Positions 9,119-14,773 of a stretch of DNA of 18,465 bases are shown in pieces; the first letter of the stretch is position 1, and each line of letters opens with the position of its first letter. A program made the translations under genes and the position numbers. The notes under the pieces are model-generated. The model was not told the origin of the DNA, did no database searches, and worked only from the letters and a program-made list of their open reading frames with translations. The stretch comes from Immundisolibacteraceae bacterium (GTDB lineage: Bacteria > Pseudomonadota > Gammaproteobacteria > Immundisolibacterales > Immundisolibacteraceae): assembly GCA_016763355.1 (NCBI GenBank), contig JAESTY010000127.1:1-18465 (forward strand). The letters run 5' to 3'.

Positions 9119-10291
9119 ATGAGTATTGAAATTAAAGTTCCAGTTTTACCAGAATCAGTTTCTGATGCAACTGTAGCGACATGGCACAAAAAAGCTGGAG
9201 ATTTTGTCAGCCGTGATGAAAATATAGTTGACCTGGAAACTGATAAAGTGGTTCTGGAAGTCCCAGCTCCGATTGATGGCTATCTAACAGAAATTCTCCA
9301 GAGTGAAGGCGAAACAGTATTATCTGATCAAGTTTTAGCTCGCTTTGACGCAGGCGAAGCTCCGGCAGGAGAAACAAACCCAAGCCCTGCTGTTGAAGCA
9401 GCTCCTATAGTCACAAGCACAGCTGCAAAAGTGCCCCCCGCAACTGCACCAGCAGCTAAACTAACGACAACAGGAGCCAGTCCTTCTGCACGTAAAATCA
9501 TGTCTGAAAATGACATAGATGCATCACAAGTCAAAGGCACGGGGCGTGGTGGCAGAATCACTAAACCAGATGCCATGGCTATTGCAAACACTCCAATGGA
9601 AGAGCGTGTACCGATGTCACGTTTACGACAAATGGTTGCCAATCGCATGATTGAAGCACAGTCAACAGCTGCAATGTTGACTTCATTCAACGAAGTTGAT
9701 TTACAGGCAGTCATGGATATTCGTAAAAAATATAAAGAAGAATTTTTTGAAAAACATGGTATAAAATTAGGCCTTATGTCTTTCTTTGTCAAAGCAGCCA
9801 CAGAAGCTTTGAAAAAATTCCCTATTATTAATGCTGCAACTGAAGGCACTGATATCATTTATCACAAAATGCACAATATCGGTATTGCTGTTGCTTCACC
9901 GCGCGGTTTAGTCGTGCCTGTGTTGAAAAATACTGCGGCCATGAGTTTGGCCGATATAGATGGTGGTATTCGTGATTTTGCACTGGCAGCGAGAGATGGC
10001 AAACTGGCCATGGACGATCTGCAAGGCGGAACATTTACCATCACCAATGGTGGTTCGTTTGGCTCATTGATGTCTACACCAATATTAAATTCACCACAAA
10101 GCGCCATACTTGGTATGCACACCATCAAACAGCGCCCTGTCGTAGTAAATGGTGACATTGTTGCTCGTCCAATGATGTATATAGCCCTGACCTATGATCA
10201 TCGCATTATCGATGGTAAAGAAGCGGTATTATTTTTAGTGGCGGTAAAAGAAGCACTAGAAGATCCTGCCCGCATGTTGTTAAACCTTTAG
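9119..10291 (+). CDS. sucB: Dihydrolipoyl succinyltransferase, E2 of 2-oxoglutarate dehydrogenase
   Basis: E2 forms the oligomeric core and transfers succinyl from lipoyl-lysine to CoA. One N-terminal lipoyl domain (1-~77) carries the lipoylation lysine in LETDKVVLEV (Lys43). An Ala/Pro-rich flexible linker follows (~78-118). The peripheral E1/E3-binding domain is at ~119-156 (SPSARKIM...GTGRGGRITKPD). The acyltransferase domain ends with YDHRIIDGKEA, containing the catalytic pair His361 and Asp365. The length of 390 matches single-lipoyl-domain SucB proteins. ATG is preceded by GGAG at 9109-9112, inside the end of sucA, with a 3-nt intergenic gap, so translation is probably coupled. lpd follows 10 nt downstream. 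Confidence 0.97.
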   Translation: MSIEIKVPVLPESVSDATVATWHKKAGDFVSRDENIVDLETDKVVLEVPAPIDGYLTEILQSEGETVLSDQVLARFDAGEAPAGETNPSPAVEAAPIVTSTAAKVPPATAPAAKLTTTGASPSARKIMSENDIDASQVKGTGRGGRITKPDAMAIANTPMEERVPMSRLRQMVANRMIEAQSTAAMLTSFNEVDLQAVMDIRKKYKEEFFEKHGIKLGLMSFFVKAATEALKKFPIINAATEGTDIIYHKMHNIGIAVASPRGLVVPVLKNTAAMSLADIDGGIRDFALAARDGKLAMDDLQGGTFTITNGGSFGSLMSTPILNSPQSAILGMHTIKQRPVVVNGDIVARPMMYIALTYDHRIIDGKEAVLFLVAVKEALEDPARMLLNL

Positions 10292-10301
10292 GAGATATGA
10301 A

Positions 10302-11723
10302 ATGAGTGAACAATATGATGTAATCGTAATCGGTGGAGGCCCTGGTGGCTATGTTGCTGCTATTCGTGCTGCACAATTGGGTTTAAGCACCATGTGTGTA
10401 GATAATAATCTAGGTAAAGATGGTAAGCCAGCATTAGGTGGAAGCTGTCTAAATGTCGGTTGTATTCCTTCAAAAGCTTTACTGGATTCCAGCAAAAACT
10501 TCGCACACATGCAACATGATTACAAAAATCATGGCATCACCTTTGACAATGCCAAAATAGATGTAAAAACCATGATTGGGCGCAAAGATAAAATTGTTAA
10601 ACAATTTACTGCTGGTATCGCAAGTCTATTCAAAGCCAACAAAGTCAAGGCAGTTCATGCAAAAGGCACTTTAATGGGTGGCAATCAGGTTAAACTCACT
10701 CAGGGTGAGAAAGTTAAAACTGTAACGGCAAAAAATATTATCATTGCTACTGGCTCAGTGCCCTTCTCTATTCCCAATGTGGAAATTGACAACAAATTAA
10801 TCGTTGACAATGAAGGTGCATTAAACATAGATGAGATACCAAAAAAGCTTGGTGTTATAGGTGCCGGTATTATCGGCCTGGAAATGGCCAGTGTTTGGGG
10901 ACGTTTGGGTTCAGAGATTGTTATCTTCGAAGCAATGGACTCTTTGTTGGCTGCTGCAGATAAAGACATTGCCAAACTTGCAGGCAGAGAATTCAAAAAA
11001 CAAAAAATGGATATTCGCCTCAAGACTTTTGTTAAAAGCGCAAAAGTTATTGAAAATCAAGTTGAAGTCACATTTGAAAAAGATGGCGAACAGTCCACAG
11101 AAATATTCGACAAATTATTGGTCGCTGTAGGCAGAAAAGCCCAAACCAGTGATTTATTAGATGTCAATAGTGGTGTAGAACTCACTGACCGTGGTCTCAT
11201 TCAGGTAAATGACATGTGTCAAACCACTGCTGCAAATATCTGGGCAATTGGCGATGTTGTTCGTGGCCCAATGTTGGCCCACAAAGCCTCAGAAGAAGGC
11301 ATAGCCGTTGCTGAACGTATCGCAGGACAACATGGTCATATTGACTTCAATACAGTTCCCTGGGTGATCTATACCGAACCAGAAATGGCATGGGTAGGCA
11401 AAACTGAGCAGCAATTAAAAGATGAAGGTATAGCTTACAATGTTGGCACTTTCCCATTCGCCGCGATCGGTCGTGCTGTTGCCATGAACCAGCCAGAGGG
11501 CATGGTAAAGTTATTGGCAGACAAAGAAACTGACACACTGCTCGGTGCGCATATCATTGGTGCCAATGCATCTGAATTAATTGCCGAATGTGTTGTTACC
11601 ATGGAGTTTCAGGGTTGTGCTGAAGATTTAGCCAGAATTATACACGCCCATCCAACTCTTTCTGAAGCCGTGCATGAGGCAGCTTTGAGTATGGATAAAC
11701 GTGCTATTCATAAAGTGAATTAA
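10302..11723 (+). CDS. lpd: Dihydrolipoamide dehydrogenase (E3)
   Basis: FAD/NAD flavoenzyme that reoxidises the E2 lipoyl arm. Its position directly after sucB suggests it serves the 2-oxoglutarate complex, though such E3s are often shared with pyruvate dehydrogenase and glycine cleavage. The FAD motif is VIVIGGGPGGYVAA (8-21). The redox disulfide is GGSCLNVGCIPSK (Cys49, Cys54). The NAD motif is GVIGAGIIGLEMAS (~184-197). WAIGDV is the second FAD contact. The C-terminal catalytic dyad is in HAHPTLSE (His450, Glu455). Length is 473, normal for the family without an added lipoyl domain. The Shine-Dalgarno GGAG at 10291-10294 overlaps the sucB stop region. Last gene of the operon. Confidence 0.97.
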   Translation: MSEQYDVIVIGGGPGGYVAAIRAAQLGLSTMCVDNNLGKDGKPALGGSCLNVGCIPSKALLDSSKNFAHMQHDYKNHGITFDNAKIDVKTMIGRKDKIVKQFTAGIASLFKANKVKAVHAKGTLMGGNQVKLTQGEKVKTVTAKNIIIATGSVPFSIPNVEIDNKLIVDNEGALNIDEIPKKLGVIGAGIIGLEMASVWGRLGSEIVIFEAMDSLLAAADKDIAKLAGREFKKQKMDIRLKTFVKSAKVIENQVEVTFEKDGEQSTEIFDKLLVAVGRKAQTSDLLDVNSGVELTDRGLIQVNDMCQTTAANIWAIGDVVRGPMLAHKASEEGIAVAERIAGQHGHIDFNTVPWVIYTEPEMAWVGKTEQQLKDEGIAYNVGTFPFAAIGRAVAMNQPEGMVKLLADKETDTLLGAHIIGANASELIAECVVTMEFQGCAEDLARIIHAHPTLSEAVHEAALSMDKRAIHKVN

Positions 11724-11758
11724 GATAAATATAGTATATTTTCTTTATATATCAATAG

Positions 11759-11796
11759 TTTACACCGTTATTATTCTACATATTTAACGGTGTAAA
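11759..11796 (+). terminator. 12-bp inverted repeat after lpd, possible operon terminator
   Basis: TTTACACCGTTA (11759-11770) pairs perfectly with TAACGGTGTAAA (11785-11796) across a 14-nt loop, 35 nt after the lpd stop. No U-tract follows, so this may be a rho-dependent 3' end or an operator. The half-motif TGTAAA recurs at about 11842 in the unexplained stretch before the tRNA-like sequence. Confidence 0.4.
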
Positions 11797-11890
11797 TTGC
11801 GATATTCATCCTAACAAAATCAATGACTTGTGCGTTTATTGTGTAAACTTTCTTTTCAATCGACAAATTCTTTCTAGTCAAATAATTAGT

Positions 11891-11963
11891 GGCAATCTAG
11901 TGAAAGTCGAGCACAGCATTCATAATGCTGGGGTCGGTGGTTCAAGTCCACCCATAGCCACCA
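11891..11963 (+). tRNA. tRNA-Met(CAT)-like sequence with degenerate 5' half (pseudo-tRNA or att remnant)
   Basis: The 3' 50-odd bases are a canonical tRNA. The anticodon arm is CAGCA/TGCTG (11914-11918/11926-11930) with loop TTCATAA and anticodon CAT at 11921-11923. The variable loop is GGGTC, and the T arm GGTGG-TTCAAGT-CCACC spans 11936-11952. The acceptor strand is CATAGCC with discriminator A and encoded CCA (11953-11963). This resembles elongator tRNA-Met. The 5' half fails: GGCAATC pairs with the 3' acceptor strand at only 5 of 7 positions, GTGA cannot pair with the expected D-stem GAGC, and the D loop lacks GG. GGC.AT.TAG still matches the expected 5' end, which suggests decay rather than pure replacement. 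It is probably not functional. Confidence 0.65.
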
Positions 11964-12101
11964 TTTTTCAAAGACTTATTCTGCTGATGAGTTCATTCTG
12001 GCGCGGCGAAGTGAGTAGCCATGGTATCCTGCATAATCAAACCCAGTGCCGGGCATTACCCGTTGTGGAAAAGCACTCTATGTATCCAAACTATTACCAG
12101 C

Positions 12102-12134
12102 GCCTAAAGGTTATTAAGCGCGCCTTAGGCTTTT
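12102..12134 (+). terminator. Intrinsic-terminator-like hairpin on the plus strand
   Basis: GCCTAA (12102-12107) pairs with TTAGGC (12125-12130). Two further G-C pairs form past one bulged A (GG 12109-12110, CC 12123-12124), and four T residues follow. It overlaps the last codons of the minus-strand EAL gene. It would stop plus-strand transcription coming from the tRNA-like region. The 160 bp between 11964 and 12124 otherwise contain nothing I recognise. Confidence 0.4.
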
Positions 12135-13117
12135 GCGTCTGTATTCTCTAAATACACCTGGTAAAATTCGTCTCCTAGCATAGGCTGATACAAAATGAAT
12201 CCCTGAATGCTGTCACAATCGAGCTGTGTGAGTATATCAAGCTGTGTTTGACTTTCAACACCCTCAGCAACTACGGTCATACCTATATTTTTAGCTAATT
12301 GTATAATAGAGTGCACAATGGCATGTGATTTTTTGTTGCTAGCGAGTTCGTCGATAAATGATTTATCTATTTTAATGGTTGTTGCAGGAAGATTTTTTAG
12401 ATATGAAAATGAAGAAAGCCCTGTTCCGAAGTCATCAATAGTCGTTTGAATGCCTTTCTTATTCAGCATGGTTAGAATTTCAACGCCTCTCTTCATGTCC
12501 TCAATTAAGCAGCCTTCCGTTACTTCAATCGCAATGCGTACTTTGTTTGCATGAGTCGCGGATAATTCAATTAATTTATTAGAAAAGTTAGTGCTAAAAA
12601 AAAGTTTTGGTGAAATGTTGATGCTAACGTGAAAGGGGTGAGTAATCGCACTCCATTGAGTTAGTGCCGCTTCAATGGAATTTATAGACCATAAATGAAA
12701 GGCAGGCATTAACCCTATTTCTTCTACCATCGGGATAAACTGTGCGGGGGGGATATAACACCCATTCTTTTTCCAGCGCAGTAACGCTTCTATGCCTACT
12801 ATTTTTTTTGATTTTAAATCAACAATGGGTTGATAGCACTGCTCTAATTCATTGTTTTCAATGGCATGGTGTAATTCAGCTTCAAGTTTGAGGTTTCGTT
12901 CTGATGAGCTCTGCATCTCATCGTCATAGTACGTTACTTCGATATGCTCATTACTATTTATAAGTGCTATTTCAGCACAATAAATTAAGGCGCGTGCATT
13001 TTTTCCATCGGATGGGTACGTGGCAGCGCCAATGGTTGCTTTAATATAAACTTCATCCGAGTTTAATTTAATGGGCTCAAGCAAGGATGCCTTGAGTTTC
13101 GTGCAAAGTTCATTCAA
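12125..13117 (-). CDS. EAL-domain c-di-GMP phosphodiesterase half (out-of-frame continuation of the REC-GGDEF gene)
   Basis: The first ~65 residues are the C-terminal part of a GGDEF fold (ATIGAATYPSDGKNA...AEIAL). A complete EAL domain (~75-325) follows. Its catalytic and metal residues all appear present: EALLRW (Glu110), Asn167 in INISP, Glu198 in IEVTE, Asp228-Asp229 in DDFGTG, Lys249 in IKID, Glu285 in EGVES and Gln305 in QGF. The predicted activity is hydrolysis of c-di-GMP to pGpG. The only local start is TTG at 13117, which overlaps the upstream gene's TGA as TTGA and falls mid-domain. Reading this frame upstream gives GQGKFIFILPDFKRFQ, the natural continuation of the broken GGDEF. 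This is therefore most likely the C-terminal half of one REC-GGDEF-EAL protein, joined by a -1 shift, or a pseudogene half. Confidence 0.8.
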   Translation of the reverse strand: MNELCTKLKASLLEPIKLNSDEVYIKATIGAATYPSDGKNARALIYCAEIALINSNEHIEVTYYDDEMQSSSERNLKLEAELHHAIENNELEQCYQPIVDLKSKKIVGIEALLRWKKNGCYIPPAQFIPMVEEIGLMPAFHLWSINSIEAALTQWSAITHPFHVSINISPKLFFSTNFSNKLIELSATHANKVRIAIEVTEGCLIEDMKRGVEILTMLNKKGIQTTIDDFGTGLSSFSYLKNLPATTIKIDKSFIDELASNKKSHAIVHSIIQLAKNIGMTVVAEGVESQTQLDILTQLDCDSIQGFILYQPMLGDEFYQVYLENTDAKA

Positions 13118-13818
13118 TTGAAACCGTTTGAAATCCGGAAGAATAAAAATAAATTTACCTTGCCCAAGGTGACTACCATAGAATTTTTTATCAATATTCC
13201 ATAGGAAACAATTTTATCGGCAAGTATTTTAATCGCCGTATTTGTATTTTCTATGCCTAATACACTAGTCACTTTATCAAGGCCAAGCAATTGGACCATC
13301 AGCAGGCTCACATAATCCGTTTCATAGAGCATATAACTAAGCGCATGTTCTGCAGCATCAGCGCTCATAAGCTCAGTGATAGGGTCAATATTCTTTAAGA
13401 GCACATCAATCTGAACGGCATGGTCGTGCGATGATTTAATGCGTAGTAAATTACGTGTACGTAACAACACTTCAGAATGGTTAAAGGGACGGATTAGGTA
13501 ATCATCAGCCTCAATTTCTAACGCTTTTGTTTTTGATTGTATGTCATCAAGTGATGTCATCATGATAATGGGGATATTGGCATATTGTTCATTTGCCCTT
13601 AGGAGGTTAATGAATTCATTTCCATTCATGCCAGGGATAACGACATCTAAGAAAATAATATCCGGAATATGTGTTTTAATCGCCCGAAGTGCTTGAGCGG
13701 TATTCTTGGCGTGATGAACAACATACCCCTCTTTGCTAAAGATGCTCTCCAAAAATTTTAGGTTGGACAGGTTGTCGTCAATAATTAATAGGTTTATTTG
13801 TTGGAAGCTTAAAGCCAT
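13114..13818 (-). CDS. Response regulator receiver domain fused to a degenerate, frame-broken GGDEF domain
   Basis: About 234 residues from the ATG at 13818. The REC domain (1-~125) has acidic pair Asp14-Asp15 (LIIDDN), phospho-acceptor Asp58 (FLDVVIPGMNG) and Thr88 (MMTS). The conserved switch lysine is replaced by arginine (YLIRPF, Arg110). The first half of a GGDEF domain follows (from DPITEL, lacking the usual DxLTGLPNR). This frame then leaves the homology and stops at 13114, with the domain completed one frame back in the following EAL gene. Even in the corrected frame the signature reads GQGKF, so cyclase activity is not expected. The start is chosen at 13818 rather than 13848 because it lies 4 nt after the H-NOX stop and has GGGAG about 10 nt upstream. 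No histidine kinase is in the window. Confidence 0.82.
   Translation of the reverse strand: MALSFQQINLLIIDDNLSNLKFLESIFSKEGYVVHHAKNTAQALRAIKTHIPDIIFLDVVIPGMNGNEFINLLRANEQYANIPIIMMTSLDDIQSKTKALEIEADDYLIRPFNHSEVLLRTRNLLRIKSSHDHAVQIDVLLKNIDPITELMSADAAEHALSYMLYETDYVSLLMVQLLGLDKVTSVLGIENTNTAIKILADKIVSYGILIKNSMVVTLGKVNLFLFFRISNGFN
13183..13189 (-). other. A AAA AAT heptamer in the REC-GGDEF/EAL overlap
   Basis: On the minus strand the upstream gene reads ATA AAA AAT at its codons 210-212 (counted from the ATG at 13818). The heptamer is in the zero-frame phasing required for tandem -1 slippage. A -1 shift here enters exactly the frame of the EAL half, which is open from a TAA near 13215 onward. The same A6 run is also a hotspot for a one-base indel or sequencing error. 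Confidence 0.4.
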
Positions 13819-13822
13819 TGCC

Positions 13823-14392
13823 TTATGTCTCCCTGTTTGATTCAACATTTATGAACTTGATTTCAAACACATCATGATCATCGCCACGTTCTTTTAATAG
13901 TATGTGCTTGATACGAACAGGTTCTTTAAACCAATCCGCCAACCCTTTTACCAGCCCCAGCACCATTGGAGAGAAGCCATCTCGGCATGAATAATAGTGT
14001 AATCGTAGCTGCGTGGCACTGATGTCTGTGCATTCGAATTTAGGGGACTGCAATGCAGGTAGAATGGATTTCACGCGACCATGTAGGTAGTTTAAGTTTT
14101 GTAAAAAAGAAAGGAAGTCGTCTCCAGACTCAGTAAAGATTTCTTTATATCCTCCCGTGCCCATATAAAACACCCAAAAATACCCAATCTCTTCAATTAA
14201 CTGTTCGGCGGTAATGTTAAGGACCTCCACCCCGGTTTGAATAAGTTGATAGGTCATGCTATCCGGGTATCTCTGCATGCTTGTGAAGTTGGATAAGTCG
14301 ATGCCCGATTGTTCTTGTATTTTCTTCCAGCTTGCCGCACCATATTTTTCACAAATATGTAATTTAAGCGCTTGATTAATTATGCCATACAT
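13823..14392 (-). CDS. hnoX: H-NOX (HNOB) haem nitric-oxide sensor
   Basis: A stand-alone cytosolic haem sensor of about 189 residues, typical for bacterial H-NOX. The N-terminus MYGIINQAL is characteristic. The proximal haem ligand is His104 (LNYLHGRV), and Pro117 is the conserved haem-distorting proline. The haem-propionate motif YxSxR is present as Tyr133-Tyr-Ser135-Cys-Arg137. No tyrosine is evident at the position expected for distal-pocket oxygen binders, which fits the NO-selective class (inference). The start at 14392 is chosen because it gives the family N-terminus and has AGGA about 9 nt upstream. The open frame runs 19 codons further to 14449 but has no such support. It sits 4 nt upstream of the REC-GGDEF-EAL unit. 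In known families H-NOX controls c-di-GMP enzymes or kinases encoded next to it, so this pair probably couples NO to c-di-GMP breakdown. Confidence 0.92.
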   Translation of the reverse strand: MYGIINQALKLHICEKYGAASWKKIQEQSGIDLSNFTSMQRYPDSMTYQLIQTGVEVLNITAEQLIEEIGYFWVFYMGTGGYKEIFTESGDDFLSFLQNLNYLHGRVKSILPALQSPKFECTDISATQLRLHYYSCRDGFSPMVLGLVKGLADWFKEPVRIKHILLKERGDDHDVFEIKFINVESNRET

Positions 14393-14470
14393 AATACATT
14401 TCCTTATATGGTTACAGAGGCAGTTTTGTTTAGGGTTGCCAATTTTCATTGGGATAAAAGCCAGCTCTAG

Positions 14471-14488
14471 TGAGAGCCCCCGCTCTCA
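14471..14488. repeat. 7-bp perfect hairpin with CCCC loop
   Basis: TGAGAGC (14471-14477) pairs with GCTCTCA (14482-14488). AGCTCT just upstream (14463-14468) could compete for the same partner. It is about 80 bp upstream of the H-NOX start and may be an operator or leader stem. No U-tract is present on either strand. Confidence 0.4.
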
Positions 14489-14511
14489 GTAATCCCATTA
14501 ACAAGGTGAAC

Positions 14512-14624
14512 AGGGCGTAATTTTAGCCTACCTGCTATCCATAAGGCAAGAGCAGCCTTAGGGGCTTGTTAAAGTAGTACAGCGAAACATGGTGTGACGC
14601 TTATCGTAGATAAAGGCACGCCCT
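14512..14624. ncRNA. Candidate structured element in the divergent region
   Basis: A 7-bp outer pairing, AGGGCGT (14512-14518) with ACGCCCT (14618-14624), encloses two local stems: TAAGGC/GCCTTA (14542-14547/14555-14560) and AGCG/CGCT (14581-14584/14598-14601). CTGCT/AGCAG (14532-14536/14551-14555) is an alternative to the first. The layout resembles a three-way junction. It does not match the c-di-GMP-I riboswitch consensus as I know it. Which strand is transcribed, if either, is unknown. Confidence 0.25.
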
Positions 14625-14760
14625 AAATTCCTAGTTATGTTATGGTCTACTGGGGTGGTAATTAATTCTTTAAATATTCTCAATTAGAAGTTAAGATACT
14701 TGTTTGCTATTGAATAAATAGTAACCGTAGTATCACAGTGAGATTTTTCCATAATTAATA

Positions 14761-14766
14761 AAGGAG
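14761..14766 (+). promoter_or_regulatory. Strong Shine-Dalgarno that fixes a CTG start
   Basis: AAGGAG is followed by a 7-nt spacer and then CTG at 14774. An in-frame TAA at 14759-14761 rules out any start further upstream. Confidence 0.6.
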
Positions 14767-14773
14767 AGCTAAA

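Larger units (their letters stand above)
14393..14773. promoter_or_regulatory. Divergent intergenic region between the H-NOX and CheB-CheR units
   Basis: No gene is seen in these 381 bp. They must hold both promoters, but I find no confident -35/-10 pair. The segment 14460-14625 looks richer in G+C than its surroundings and contains several inverted repeats. The stretch 14640-14760 is AT-rich and is the likelier promoter area for the plus-strand gene. Confidence 0.5.

Noticed and set aside
11983..12012. CTGATGA followed by GCGAAG, reminiscent of a hammerhead ribozyme core
   Set aside because: The GAAA half of the core is missing (GAAG) and no proper stem II forms between the two segments.
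11828..12151. 107-residue plus-strand open frame after lpd
   Set aside because: It runs straight through the tRNA-like sequence and the terminator hairpin, has no ribosome site or recognisable domain, and has erratic composition.
13819..13848. Longer start (ATG 13848) for the response regulator
   Set aside because: It would overlap the H-NOX gene and add ten unconserved residues. ATG 13818 directly after the H-NOX stop has a ribosome site and begins just before the REC fold.
14393..14449. 19-residue N-terminal extension of the H-NOX protein
   Set aside because: H-NOX proteins begin at MYGII, the internal ATG at 14392 has AGGA at good spacing, and the extension has no family counterpart.
14500..14770. 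c-di-GMP (GEMM) riboswitch upstream of the hybrid gene
   Set aside because: The conserved GEMM core segments and tetraloop-receptor pattern are not present. Only generic inverted repeats are seen.
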